Notes under the pieces: generated by a model
What the model saw: the letters and a program-made list of their open reading frames with translations, nothing else
The model's database searches: none
Told to the model about the DNA's origin: nothing
Source of the DNA: an uncultured Ruminococcus sp.
GTDB lineage: Bacteria > Bacillota > Clostridia > Oscillospirales > Ruminococcaceae
Assembly (NCBI GenBank): GCA_945867875.1
Contig: CAMBJF010000072.1
Coordinates: 1 to 10,343, forward strand
DNA: 10,343 nucleotides
Direction of reading: 5' to 3'
Translations under genes and position numbers: made by a program
Shown here: positions 1 through 7,253 of the stretch, in pieces
How positions within the stretch are numbered: position 1 is the first letter of the stretch
Layout: the number at the start of each line of letters is the position of its first letter

Positions 1-1
1 T

Positions 2-838
2 CTCAAAGCTCTGACAGCTTCTGCGGCAGGGATATTTGCCGTGGGCGCTCTGGCATTCACCGCTTTTGCGGAGGATTACACTTTTGATATTTCCGAGCCT
101 GTTCAGTCAAACGGCTCATGGGGTCAGTCCTTTACCTATTACACAGCAAATGACGAGGGTCACCCCGGCAATTTCGATGCTACCTGGATAACTCCCGATT
201 CCGAAGTAGTCGTTGATTATACATACGAGGGCGAGACAAACAAGGCTCCTCTTGAGCTTATCTGGCAGACTTGGGACGGTCCCAAGGAAGCAGACCCCGA
301 TGTAAAGGGCAAATGGAACAAGGTAAGCCCTTATGAATACGATGAGACTTCCGCAAAGTTTTCCTATGAGGACATTGTAAATGCATACGGAACAGACGAT
401 TTCTCCACCGTATATGCCATCAACGTGGGTGATACAGGCGTTAAGCTTACTGTAACAGGCGTGACTATCACCAACTGCGATATCGTTGAGGCTGTTGAGA
501 CAGAAGCTGAGACCGAGGCGGAGACCGAAGAGGATACAGAGGCAGCGGAGGAAACCGAAGAGACCGATGCAGAGGAAGCCGCTGAGGAGACTGAAGTCGA
601 AACTGAGGAAGAGACCACAGTGACCACAACCGAGACAGAAAAGGAAACCACTGTCAAGGAAACAAAGGCTGAGACCGAGTCCGTTACCACTGTTGCTACC
701 ACAAACATTGCCGACAACGCTCCCAAGGAGGGCGGCGGCGGAGTTGTCGTAGTTATCATCATTATCGTTGTGGCTGTGGCTGCCGCAGGCGTTGGAATTT
801 ACTTTGTTGTAAAGAAGAACAAAGGCAAGTATTATTAA
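2..838 (+). CDS. 5'-truncated secreted, membrane-anchored protein with acidic Glu/Thr-rich stalk
   Basis: The reading frame is open from the first complete codon at position 2, so the true start lies upstream of the window; the GTG at 41 lies inside the signal peptide. The visible N-terminus is a hydrophobic stretch ending in an Ala-x-Ala-type site (TAFA before EDYTF, near position 70), seen as a signal peptide core and cleavage site. Next comes a folded-looking domain of about 140 residues (roughly 71-484), rich in aromatic residues and alternating beta-like strands. Then comes a stalk of Glu, Thr and Ala repeats (about 488-715), a Gly linker, and a Val/Ile-rich membrane helix (about 743-811). 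A short Lys-rich tail (KKNKGKYY) suggests a cytoplasmic C-terminus. The folded domain loosely recalls beta-sandwich carbohydrate-binding modules of rumen and gut clostridia, but I cannot name a family. It is probably displayed on the cell surface. It ends in tandem TAA stops and has no evident link to the FASII cluster. Confidence 0.8.
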   Translation, partial: LKALTASAAGIFAVGALAFTAFAEDYTFDISEPVQSNGSWGQSFTYYTANDEGHPGNFDATWITPDSEVVVDYTYEGETNKAPLELIWQTWDGPKEADPDVKGKWNKVSPYEYDETSAKFSYEDIVNAYGTDDFSTVYAINVGDTGVKLTVTGVTITNCDIVEAVETEAETEAETEEDTEAAEETEETDAEEAAEETEVETEEETTVTTTETEKETTVKETKAETESVTTVATTNIADNAPKEGGGGVVVVIIIIVVAVAAAGVGIYFVVKKNKGKYY

Positions 839-861
839 TAAGCATAAAGCCATAAAGCGAA

Positions 862-895
862 GAGCCGTTCCCACGATCGGGAACGGCTCATTTTT
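862..895 (+). terminator. Rho-independent terminator of the surface-protein gene
   Basis: There is a perfect 11-bp stem (GAGCCGTTCCC at 862-872, GGGAACGGCTC at 879-889) with a 6-nt loop, then A and five T residues (891-895). It begins 23 nt past the stop of the plus-strand gene. The T-run overlaps the stop codon of the convergent minus-strand gene. The same hairpin may also end that gene's transcript, but on the minus strand it is followed only by a weak T-run, so it is best called for the plus strand. Confidence 0.9.
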
Positions 896-1436
896 ATTCT
901 TCGCTGTTATTTTCAGGCTTTTCAAGTTTCACTCTCTTGCGCTTAAATTCCATTTTCAGCTGACGGGGTAGGAAAAGCTCCATACCGTCAAGGATTTTTT
1001 CGTTGGGGGTGAAGATAAGACGGACATTTCCCTCGCTCTTGTGAACGAAATCAGCGTAATAATCCTTGCCGCTGCCGCTTGATGCTAGAACGGTGGTGCC
1101 GTTAAAATCGGGAGCTTCATCAAGTGTGCCGAAAGCGGTGAAATCACCGATAGATGCGCTGAGAAGGCGCTTTCTCTTTCTCTTGCCGATTATCTTGTCG
1201 ATGTCGATGTCGCCGTTGGTGAGGATATATTCGTACTCAGCGTCAATGCCCGTCATAAGGTAATATGCGCCGTAGAACACGCCTGCGATGACGAGAATGC
1301 TCACAGGGAAAACTATGAACCACAGTGCCGCTGCGGCGAGTATTGCGGCTGCAAGGCCTATTCCTATCCTTTTGGCTGTGTCCGCACCTGTGGGGGCTTT
1401 TGTCACGAGACATTCAGTATAAAAATCATTGTTCAT
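894..1436 (-). CDS. Small two-helix membrane protein, DUF6106-like
   Basis: This is a 180-residue protein with a short polar N-terminus, two adjacent hydrophobic segments (about residues 24-41 and 42-62), then the soluble portion. Right after the membrane region come an acidic motif (DAEYEYILTNGDIDIDKI) and a very basic patch (GKRKRKR, about 84-90). The rest is a compact soluble domain, and the C-terminus is charged. The combination of two helices, a YEY..DIDKI motif and a KRKR patch matches my memory of the clostridial DUF6106 family, whose function is unknown; this was not tested. The ATG at 1436 is supported by an AAAGGA ribosome site at 1450-1455, with a long spacer of 13 nt. The gene has its own promoter (1475-1503) and follows the acpP terminator, so it is probably a separate transcription unit from the fatty acid cluster. 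It converges on the plus-strand surface-protein gene. Confidence 0.82.
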   Translation of the reverse strand: MNNDFYTECLVTKAPTGADTAKRIGIGLAAAILAAAALWFIVFPVSILVIAGVFYGAYYLMTGIDAEYEYILTNGDIDIDKIIGKRKRKRLLSASIGDFTAFGTLDEAPDFNGTTVLASSGSGKDYYADFVHKSEGNVRLIFTPNEKILDGMELFLPRQLKMEFKRKRVKLEKPENNSEE

Positions 1437-1474
1437 TATATTTTTTTCGTCCTTTCAAATAATGCTTTTTATAA

Positions 1475-1503
1475 ATTATAGCACAACGCAGGGCTTTTTT
1501 CAA
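1475..1503 (-). promoter_or_regulatory. Sigma-A-type promoter with extended -10
   Basis: On the minus strand there is a TTGAAA -35 box (1498-1503), an exact 17-nt spacer and a perfect TATAAT -10 box (1475-1480). TGC precedes the -10, giving an extended -10 (TGnTATAAT). Transcription would start near 1468, about 12 nt before the AAAGGA ribosome site of the DUF6106-like gene. This is the clearest promoter in the window. Confidence 0.85.
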
Positions 1504-1580
1504 GCAAATTATATAAACAAACTAAGTTTCATCTGATTATCACCTAAGCACAAAACATATGTGCTGCATATAAAGCAAAG

Positions 1581-1610
1581 AAAAACCCGAAAGAGAATAA
1601 CGCTTTCGGG
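1581..1610 (-). terminator. Rho-independent terminator at the end of the FASII cluster
   Basis: On the minus strand, 18 nt after the acpP stop, there is a perfect 8-bp stem (CCCGAAAG pairing with CTTTCGGG) with a 9-nt loop (1594-1602), followed by five T residues (1581-1585), then C and TTT. It separates the fatty acid cluster from the promoter of the next minus-strand gene. Confidence 0.9.
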
Positions 1611-1628
1611 CAGACTCTTTATCAGTGA

Positions 1629-1856
1629 TTACTGATTGTCCTCGATGTACTTAACGATATCGCCGACAGTCTTGATGTCCTTAACTGCTTCGTCGGGGAT
1701 CTCTACATCGAATTCTTCTTCGAGAGACATAACGAGGTCTACTACGTCGAGAGAATCAGCGCCCAGATCGTCCTGAATGTTAGCCTCAGCGACTACCTTT
1801 TCAGCGTCAACGTCGAGCTGCTCTGCAACGAGCTCCTTAACCTTATCGAATACCAT
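1629..1856 (-). CDS. acpP: Acyl carrier protein
   Basis: This is a 75-residue, highly acidic four-helix carrier protein, the usual length for bacterial ACP. It carries the growing acyl chain as a thioester between the cytosolic FASII enzymes. The phosphopantetheine attachment site is Ser35 in the canonical DSL motif (LGADSLDVVDL). Helix II residues that dock partner enzymes (EEEFDVEIPDE) are present. The ATG start has the best ribosome site in the cluster, AAGGAGG (1865-1871) with an 8-nt spacer, which suits the high ACP level that FASII needs. It is the last gene of the cluster, 69 nt after accA, and is followed by a terminator. In many clostridial clusters acpP instead lies next to fabH or fabK. 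A phosphopantetheinyl transferase gene (acpS) is not in the window. Confidence 0.98.
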   Translation of the reverse strand: MVFDKVKELVAEQLDVDAEKVVAEANIQDDLGADSLDVVDLVMSLEEEFDVEIPDEAVKDIKTVGDIVKYIEDNQ

Positions 1857-1925
1857 TGTGTTTTCCTCCTTGTGATTATATCATAAAGACTAATTGTCCT
1901 TACTTAAGTGGGTGTAAAGCGGCTG

Positions 1926-2780
1926 TTATTCCTCTTCGGCAGCTGTGTCGGGCACGCCCTCTGAGAATACGCCGATTTTTCTAAATTTATTATATCGTTC
2001 ATTCAGCAAAACGTCAATATCTTTTTTCATTTTACTGTTCAGCGATTTTACCAAAAAATCAGAGATATTTTCGGCAGTGGTTTCCGCATCATTGTGCGCA
2101 CCGCCCTCAGGCTCCGAAATAATGGCGTCTGCAATGCCAAGCTCAACCGCATCGGTGGCTGTGACACGCATTATATTGCAGGCTTCACGCTCCTTTGAAG
2201 CGTCTTTCCAAAGGATAGATGCAAAGCCACGGGGGGATATAACGGAGTATATCGCATTTTCAAGCATTGCCAGCTCGTCGCATACGCCCAGAGCCAGCGC
2301 TCCGCCGCTGCCGCCCTCGCCAAGCACTACGGATATTACGGGAGTTTTCAGCACCATAAATTCCGCAAGATTTCGAGCGATAGCCTCGCCCTGTCCACGC
2401 TTTTCCGCAGCCACTCCGCAGAATGCGCCGGGGGTGTCGATAAAGCAGATAACGGGACGGTGGAATTTTTCAGCCTGACGTGCAAGTCTCAGCGCCTTGC
2501 GGTATCCCTCGGGGTGGGGCATAGCAAAGTTTGATGCCTTGTTTTCAAAGATATCTCTGCCCTTGACCTCAGCGATAACGGTAACGGGGATATTTCCCAG
2601 TCTGCCTATGCCGCCAAGTATTGCGCCGTCATCACCGAAGAGACGGTCGCCGTGAAGCTCGTAGAAATCGTTGAATATAAGGGGAAGATAGTCCCTGATA
2701 GTGGGGCGGTTCTTGTTCCTGATTATTTCAAGGCGTTCAAAGGGGGTGATGCCGCCGTTTTCTATAATTTCTTCAGACAC
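1926..2780 (-). CDS. accA: Acetyl-CoA carboxylase carboxyltransferase subunit alpha
   Basis: This is the alpha subunit of the cytosolic carboxyltransferase. With AccD it moves the carboxyl group from carboxybiotin on AccB to acetyl-CoA, giving malonyl-CoA. At 284 residues it is shorter than the E. coli protein (319), as in many Firmicutes. It has the crotonase-like fold motifs of the family: a HPEGYRKALRLA segment (about 89-100), DTPGAF (115-120) and the glycine-rich oxyanion-hole loop GEGGSGG (154-160). The start is GTG (2778-2780). It is preceded by GGGAGG (2790-2795) with a 9-nt spacer, and that site lies inside accD. The first 8 nt overlap the end of accD, so the two subunits are probably translationally coupled, which fits their equal stoichiometry. 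No other in-frame start is visible close by. Confidence 0.97.
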   Translation of the reverse strand: MSEEIIENGGITPFERLEIIRNKNRPTIRDYLPLIFNDFYELHGDRLFGDDGAILGGIGRLGNIPVTVIAEVKGRDIFENKASNFAMPHPEGYRKALRLARQAEKFHRPVICFIDTPGAFCGVAAEKRGQGEAIARNLAEFMVLKTPVISVVLGEGGSGGALALGVCDELAMLENAIYSVISPRGFASILWKDASKEREACNIMRVTATDAVELGIADAIISEPEGGAHNDAETTAENISDFLVKSLNSKMKKDIDVLLNERYNKFRKIGVFSEGVPDTAAEEE

Positions 2781-3642
2781 GGATATCGACCTCCCTGTAT
2801 GGTTTGTGGAGACGGATAAGGTGGGCTATGGTGCGTCTCAGATTTTTTCTGTCAACGATCATATCCGCAAATCCGTTTTCAAGAGTAAATTCGGCGGACT
2901 GGAAATCTTCGGGGAGCCGCTGCTTTATGGTTCCCTCGATAACACGTCTGCCCGCAAAGCCAACAAGCACCTTTGGTTCTGCGATTATGATATCACCCAG
3001 AGATGCAAAGGACGCTGTTACGCCGCCTGTGGTGGGGTCGGTGAGAACGGTTATGTAAAGTCCTCCCGCCTGAGAAAGCTTTGCCGCTGCGCCGCTGGTC
3101 TTTGCCATCTGCATAAGGGAAACAAGCCCCTCCTGCATTCTTGCTCCGCCCGATGCGGTAAACAGCACTAATGGCAGCTTCTTTTCCGCAGCCTTTTCAA
3201 AGGCACGTGTGACCTTTTCGCCGACCACGCTGCCCATTGACGCCATCATAAAGTGTGAGTCCATAATGCCGATGATGCAGCGTTCGCCCTTTATGGTGCA
3301 TTCGCCTGTTACGACGGCTTCGTTCAGCCCTGTTTTTTCCTTCAGTCCTGCTATTTTTTCCTCATAATCGGGAAAATCTATGGGATTAAGGCTTGTCATA
3401 TCCTTGTCGTACTCAACGAAGCTGCCCTTGTCAACGGTTATGGAGAGCCTCTGCCTTGCGCTTATCCTGCTGTGATAGCCGCAGGAGGGGCATACCCAGC
3501 TGTTGGCTTCAAGCTCATCAGCCGTGCAGCTTTCGGAGCATCGGGGGCACTTGAACAGCTTTTCCGCAGGGGCATCGGGGGCTTTTTCGCTGTCGTCCAC
3601 GTTAAAGCGGGCGGTGACGACCTTAAACAGATCCTCTAACAA
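2773..3642 (-). CDS. accD: Acetyl-CoA carboxylase carboxyltransferase subunit beta
   Basis: This is the beta subunit of the carboxyltransferase, partner of AccA. The N-terminus carries the four-cysteine zinc ribbon typical of AccD: Cys32, Cys35, Cys51 and Cys54. In E. coli this element also binds the enzyme's own mRNA. The catalytic domain follows, with ASGGARMQEG (163-172), DPTTGGVTASFA and FAGRRVIE motifs. Its 289 residues are close to the usual length. The start is TTG (3640-3642) behind a short GAGG (3651-3654) with an 8-nt spacer. I see no ATG or GTG in frame between the accC stop and this codon, and the following LEDLF sequence suits an AccD N-terminus. It lies 21 nt after accC and overlaps accA by 8 nt. 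Confidence 0.97.
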   Translation of the reverse strand: MLEDLFKVVTARFNVDDSEKAPDAPAEKLFKCPRCSESCTADELEANSWVCPSCGYHSRISARQRLSITVDKGSFVEYDKDMTSLNPIDFPDYEEKIAGLKEKTGLNEAVVTGECTIKGERCIIGIMDSHFMMASMGSVVGEKVTRAFEKAAEKKLPLVLFTASGGARMQEGLVSLMQMAKTSGAAAKLSQAGGLYITVLTDPTTGGVTASFASLGDIIIAEPKVLVGFAGRRVIEGTIKQRLPEDFQSAEFTLENGFADMIVDRKNLRRTIAHLIRLHKPYREVDIRV

Positions 3643-3663
3643 TCTTTTCGCCTCAATTCGTTT

Positions 3664-5019
3664 TTAGTTCTTTGCTTCATTTGACAGCTTCCTGCCTAAG
3701 TAGCCGATATCATAGGTACCGCTTTCAAAAACGCTGTCTCTGATAAGGGAGAGCTGGAAATCTATGTTCGTGTCAACGCCCTCAACGATAAATTCCGCCA
3801 GCGCCCATTTCATTTTGGCAATGGCTTCATCCCTTGTGGGAGCGTGGACGATGAGCTTCGCTATCATACTGTCGTAATAGGGGGGGATGGTGTAGCCCTG
3901 ATAAACTGAGCTGTCCACACGTATTCCGGGGCCTCCGGGAATATGGAGAGCTGTGATCTTTCCGGGGCTCGGGCGGAAATTGAACTCAGGATTTTCCGCA
4001 TTTATTCGGCATTCAATGGAATGACCGTGTATATTTATATCCTTCTGTGTGAAAGGAAGTCTCTCGCCGTCAGCTATTTTTATCTGATGCTTAACAAGGT
4101 CGATGCCTGTTACAGCCTCGGTAATGGGGTGCTCCACCTGGATACGGGTGTTCATCTCCATAAAATAGAAGCGCCTGCCGGAATCAACGAGGAACTCGAT
4201 AGTGCCTGCATTTGTATATCCGCATACCCTTGCAGCGGTAACAGCCGCACGTCCCATTTTCTCACGAAGCTCGGGGGTCATAATGGGAGAGGGTGTCTCT
4301 TCAAGCACCTTTTGGTTGCGCCTCTGCATTGAGCAGTCACGTTCGCCGAGATATACGGTGTTGCCGAACTTATCCGCAAGTATCTGCACCTCGATGTGCT
4401 TGGGATTTACAATGAATTTCTCCATATAGATGCTGTCATCGCCGAAGAAATTCTTGGCTTCCTGCTTTGCCGCAGTTATGGCGTCCTCAAGATCCTCGGG
4501 GCGTTCAACAAGACGTATTCCACGTCCGCCGCCGCCTGCCGATGCCTTTACCATAAGGGGGCAGCCTATCTCGGCACAAAGGCGCTTTGCGGTCTCCATA
4601 TCGGGAACTGCGCCGTCAGAGCCTGGGATAACGGGAACTCCCGCCGCTTTCATAGCTTTCTTTGCGGCAGCCTTGTCACCAAGCATACTGATAGATCTGG
4701 GGCGGGGGCCTATGAATGCAATGCCGTTGTCCTCGCAGAGCTGCGCAAAGTCTGCATTTTCGGAGAGAAATCCGAAGCCTGGGTGAACAGCTTCCGCACC
4801 TGTCATCTTGCAGGCTTCGATTATAGCGGCAGCGTTAAGGTAGCTGTCCTTTGTTGCGGGAGGACCTATGCATACGCTTTCGTCAGCTATCTGAGCGTGG
4901 AGAGCGTGCCTGTCGGCGGTGGAATAAACGGTAACGGTGTGTATCCCAAGCTCTCGGCAGGCTCTTATTATCCTGACAGCGATCTCGCCACGGTTGGCTA
5001 TAAGAACTTTTTTAAACAT
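3664..5019 (-). CDS. accC: Biotin carboxylase, acetyl-CoA carboxylase subunit
   Basis: This is an ATP-grasp enzyme that carboxylates the biotin on AccB with bicarbonate and ATP, the first half-reaction of acetyl-CoA carboxylase. Its 451 residues match the family (E. coli 449). The N-terminal biotin carboxylase domain starts with KKVLIANRGEIAVRIIRA. The residues known in the E. coli enzyme are present at nearly identical positions: Lys116, Lys158, the glycine-rich loop GGGGRG (about 162-167), His208, Cys229, Lys237, Glu275, Glu288, Asn290, Arg292, Gln294, Val295, Glu296 and Arg338. The C-terminal domain ends without any fused biotin carrier, so this is the stand-alone bacterial type. The ATG at 5019 follows AAAGG (5032-5036) with a 12-nt spacer, 22 nt after fabZ. 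It could in principle serve another biotin enzyme, but the accB/D/A context makes acetyl-CoA carboxylase clear. Confidence 0.98.
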   Translation of the reverse strand: MFKKVLIANRGEIAVRIIRACRELGIHTVTVYSTADRHALHAQIADESVCIGPPATKDSYLNAAAIIEACKMTGAEAVHPGFGFLSENADFAQLCEDNGIAFIGPRPRSISMLGDKAAAKKAMKAAGVPVIPGSDGAVPDMETAKRLCAEIGCPLMVKASAGGGGRGIRLVERPEDLEDAITAAKQEAKNFFGDDSIYMEKFIVNPKHIEVQILADKFGNTVYLGERDCSMQRRNQKVLEETPSPIMTPELREKMGRAAVTAARVCGYTNAGTIEFLVDSGRRFYFMEMNTRIQVEHPITEAVTGIDLVKHQIKIADGERLPFTQKDINIHGHSIECRINAENPEFNFRPSPGKITALHIPGGPGIRVDSSVYQGYTIPPYYDSMIAKLIVHAPTRDEAIAKMKWALAEFIVEGVDTNIDFQLSLIRDSVFESGTYDIGYLGRKLSNEAKN

Positions 5020-5041
5020 TTTTACTCAGAGCCTTTCGGGT

Positions 5042-5467
5042 TTACTTTATGGCAAAGGTTATCTCGGCGGTAACAGCCTTTTCGCCGTCAACGGTGCAGA
5101 TGCCCTTGCCTACGCCGATAGGACCCTTGACCTTGATTATCTCGACTTCAATTTTAAGTCTGTCTCCGGGAACTACCTGTCTGCGGAACTTAGCTTCCTT
5201 GATGCCGCCGAAAAAGCCTATCTTGCCCTTGTTTTCGGGAAGAGCCAGCATAGCCGCACAGCCTGCCTGCGCCATCATCTCCACCATAAGCACGCCGGGT
5301 ACAACGGGGTAATCGGGGAAATGACCCTTGAACCAGAATTCGTCGGGGGTCATATTCTTGTATGCCACAACACGCTTGCCGGGTTCAAGCTCCTCTATCT
5401 CGTCAATGAGGAGAAAGGGGTCACGGTGAGGGATAAGTTCCTTTATCTGTTCCTTGTTATAAAGCAT
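5042..5467 (-). CDS. fabZ: 3-hydroxyacyl-ACP dehydratase
   Basis: This hot-dog-fold dehydratase converts 3-hydroxyacyl-ACP to trans-2-enoyl-ACP in the cytosol, the third step of each elongation cycle. At 141 residues it has the usual FabZ length. The N-terminal IPHRDPFLLID motif is present. So is the catalytic pair His49 and Glu63, within GHFPDYPVVPGVLMVEMMAQ. Having Glu at the second position is typical of FabZ rather than FabA, which uses Asp. No isomerising FabA or FabM is visible in the window, so how unsaturated fatty acids are made is not shown here. The ATG at 5467 has a strong AAGGAGG (5475-5481) with a 7-nt spacer that overlaps the accB stop codon, implying coupled translation. Confidence 0.97.
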   Translation of the reverse strand: MLYNKEQIKELIPHRDPFLLIDEIEELEPGKRVVAYKNMTPDEFWFKGHFPDYPVVPGVLMVEMMAQAGCAAMLALPENKGKIGFFGGIKEAKFRRQVVPGDRLKIEVEIIKVKGPIGVGKGICTVDGEKAVTAEITFAIK

Positions 5468-5479
5468 TGGTGTTCCTCC

Positions 5480-5959
5480 TTATCCGATTATCATTACGGG
5501 CTGATCGTATTCCACAGCATCGCCGTTTTTAACGAGCAGCTTCTTTACAACGCCGTCAACGGGGCTGGGTATCTCGTTCATTATCTTCATCGATTCGATT
5601 ATCATAATAACGTCGCCGCGCTTTACCTTCTGTCCGACCTGAACAAAAGGCGGCTTGTCGGGTGCGGGGGAGGAATAATATGTGCCCACAACGGGAGCCT
5701 TGACGGTCTCGCCTTCGGGAGCCGCATCAGCTTTTTTCTCAGCCTTTGCTGGGGTGACAGGAGCCTGTGCGGGAGCAGGGGCAGCTCCGAATGCAGTCTG
5801 CATCATCGGAGGAGGGGGAGGGAGCTTCTTGCCCTTAATGACGATCTTTGCGCCGATGTCATCATCTTCAAGGCGAATTTCTCCCAGGTCCTTTTCGTTG
5901 ATTATGTCCGCAAGAGCGGCGATATCCTCTATTTCAAGGTCAAAGGGTAATGTGCCCAT
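5480..5959 (-). CDS. accB: Biotin carboxyl carrier protein of acetyl-CoA carboxylase
   Basis: This is the carrier subunit whose biotin shuttles carboxyl groups between AccC and the AccD/AccA carboxyltransferase. Its 159 residues are a usual length. The N-terminal segment (1-45) is acidic and helical. A Pro/Ala-rich flexible linker follows (about 46-89), including a run of five prolines. The C-terminal biotinyl domain (about 86-159) has the thumb-like loop SSPAPDKPPFVQVG characteristic of BCCP. The biotinylated residue is Lys125 in the motif ESMKIMNEI, a variant of the common EAMKMMNEI. The ATG at 5959 has AAAGGA (5970-5975) with a 10-nt spacer, 25 nt after fabF. The biotin ligase that would modify it is not in the window. 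Confidence 0.97.
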   Translation of the reverse strand: MGTLPFDLEIEDIAALADIINEKDLGEIRLEDDDIGAKIVIKGKKLPPPPPMMQTAFGAAPAPAQAPVTPAKAEKKADAAPEGETVKAPVVGTYYSSPAPDKPPFVQVGQKVKRGDVIMIIESMKIMNEIPSPVDGVVKKLLVKNGDAVEYDQPVMIIG

Positions 5960-5984
5960 TTATTTTCAGTCCTTTCGGGTCGGC

Positions 5985-7220
5985 TTATTCGGCATATTTC
6001 TTGAAGCAAAGAGTTGCATTATGGCCGCCGAAGCCTAAGTTATTTGTAAGAGCGGCATTTACAGTCATATTTCTGTTGCCGTCGGTGCAGTTGTCAAGGT
6101 CGCACTCGGGGTCGGGTACCTTGAAGCCCACAGTCTTGTGAACGAAGTCTTCCTTGCAGGAAAGTGCTGTAACGATAGCCTCAACAGCTCCCGCAGCACC
6201 GAGAAGATGACCTGTCATAGACTTGGTGGAGTTTACAACAACATTCCTTGCCGCATCGCCGAGAGCAAGCTTTATAGCTGTAGTCTCGCAGAGGTCATTG
6301 AGATGAGTTGAAGTTCCGTGAGCGTTGATGTAATCTATATCCTCAGGAGCAAGTCCTGCCTCCTCATATGCCAGCTTTATAGCGGCAGCCGCAGCTTCGC
6401 CTGCGGGGTCGGGAGAGGTCATATGGAAAGCGTCACAGGTAGCGCCGTAGCCTGCGATCTCAGCGTAAATCTTAGCACCTCTTGCCTTTGCGTGCTCCAT
6501 TTCCTCAAGGACGAGCATACCGCTGCCCTCGCCGAGAACGAAGCCGTTTCTCTCAGCGTCAAAGGGGATAGAGCATCTTTCAAGGTCAGTGGAGCGTGAA
6601 AGAGCCTTCATATTGTTAAAGCCAGCAAGAGCAAATTCATTAACGCAAGCCTCTGCTCCGCCTGCGATGCAGACATCGAGATAGCCGTCCTTGATGCGTC
6701 TGAAAGCCTCGCCCACTGCGTGAGTGGAGGAAGCGCAGGCTGTGGTGGTGCAGTAGTTTGCACCCTTGAAGTTAGTCTTCATAGAGATAGTGCCCGCAGC
6801 CATATTTGCTATCATAGAGGGAATGTAGAAAACGGAAACTCTTCCGGGACCCTTTTCAAGGTACTTGGAGTATTCCTGCATAGTAAGGTCAAGTCCGCCG
6901 ATGCCTACGCCTGCGATAACGCCTGCTCTGTAGGGGGCGATGTCCTCAAACTTTGTGCCTGCGTCGCCGAGAGCGTCAAGTGCGGCATAAACTGCGAACT
7001 GGGTAAATCTGTCCAGTCGCTTTGCTTCCTTTTTCTCAACGTACTTGTCTATGGAAAATTCCTTTACGGGAGCAGCGATCCTTACCTCAAAGCCCTCGCT
7101 TACTATATCGTCAATAAAGCTGAATCCCAGCTTGTTTGCCTTGATGTTGTTCCAGAATTCCTCAACGGAATTTCCGAGAGGGGTAACAACGCCCAGTCCT
7201 GTTACAGCAACTCTTCTCAT
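5985..7220 (-). CDS. fabF: 3-oxoacyl-ACP synthase II (elongation condensing enzyme)
   Basis: This cytosolic thiolase-fold enzyme condenses acyl-ACP with malonyl-ACP to lengthen the chain by two carbons. Its 411 residues match the family (E. coli 413). The Cys-His-His triad with its supporting lysine is seen at Cys162 (TTTACASSTHAVG), His301 (NAHGTST), Lys333 (NSTKSM) and His338 (TGHLLGAAG), each within two residues of the E. coli numbering. The gating loop LGFGGHN with Phe397 is near the C-terminus. The single N-terminal motif RRVAVTGLGVVTPLG is intact. The ATG at 7220 follows GAAAGGA (7229-7235) with an 8-nt spacer, 33 nt after fabG. No FabB is present, so this is the only elongating condensing enzyme in the window. 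It could be called FabB-like by loose homology, but its length and neighbours favour FabF. Confidence 0.97.
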   Translation of the reverse strand: MRRVAVTGLGVVTPLGNSVEEFWNNIKANKLGFSFIDDIVSEGFEVRIAAPVKEFSIDKYVEKKEAKRLDRFTQFAVYAALDALGDAGTKFEDIAPYRAGVIAGVGIGGLDLTMQEYSKYLEKGPGRVSVFYIPSMIANMAAGTISMKTNFKGANYCTTTACASSTHAVGEAFRRIKDGYLDVCIAGGAEACVNEFALAGFNNMKALSRSTDLERCSIPFDAERNGFVLGEGSGMLVLEEMEHAKARGAKIYAEIAGYGATCDAFHMTSPDPAGEAAAAAIKLAYEEAGLAPEDIDYINAHGTSTHLNDLCETTAIKLALGDAARNVVVNSTKSMTGHLLGAAGAVEAIVTALSCKEDFVHKTVGFKVPDPECDLDNCTDGNRNMTVNAALTNNLGFGGHNATLCFKKYAE

Positions 7221-7253
7221 ATATTCGATCCTTTCGTTATGATTTTCGGGTCA

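Noticed and set aside
116..925. Long minus-strand open frames opposite the surface-protein gene (116-925 and 364-762)
   Set aside because: They are the antisense of a Glu/Thr codon repeat, giving Ser/Val- or Leu/Cys/Gly-rich low-complexity translations; they also cross the terminator and overlap the end of the convergent gene.
1519..1529. Palindrome AAACTAAGTTT just upstream of the DUF6106-like gene promoter
   Set aside because: Five-base arms in AT-rich DNA; the half-site order is the reverse of a FabT-type box, and there is no second copy to support an operator.
1875..1880. TATAAT with preceding TG, as an acpP promoter
   Set aside because: There is no -35 box at a suitable distance, and transcription would start inside the acpP ribosome site, so I did not list it as a promoter.
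4937..5950. A 337-codon plus-strand frame opposite accC, fabZ and accB
   Set aside because: It is a shadow of three well-supported genes, crosses their boundaries, has no ribosome site and has a Cys/His/Tyr-rich composition typical of antisense frames.
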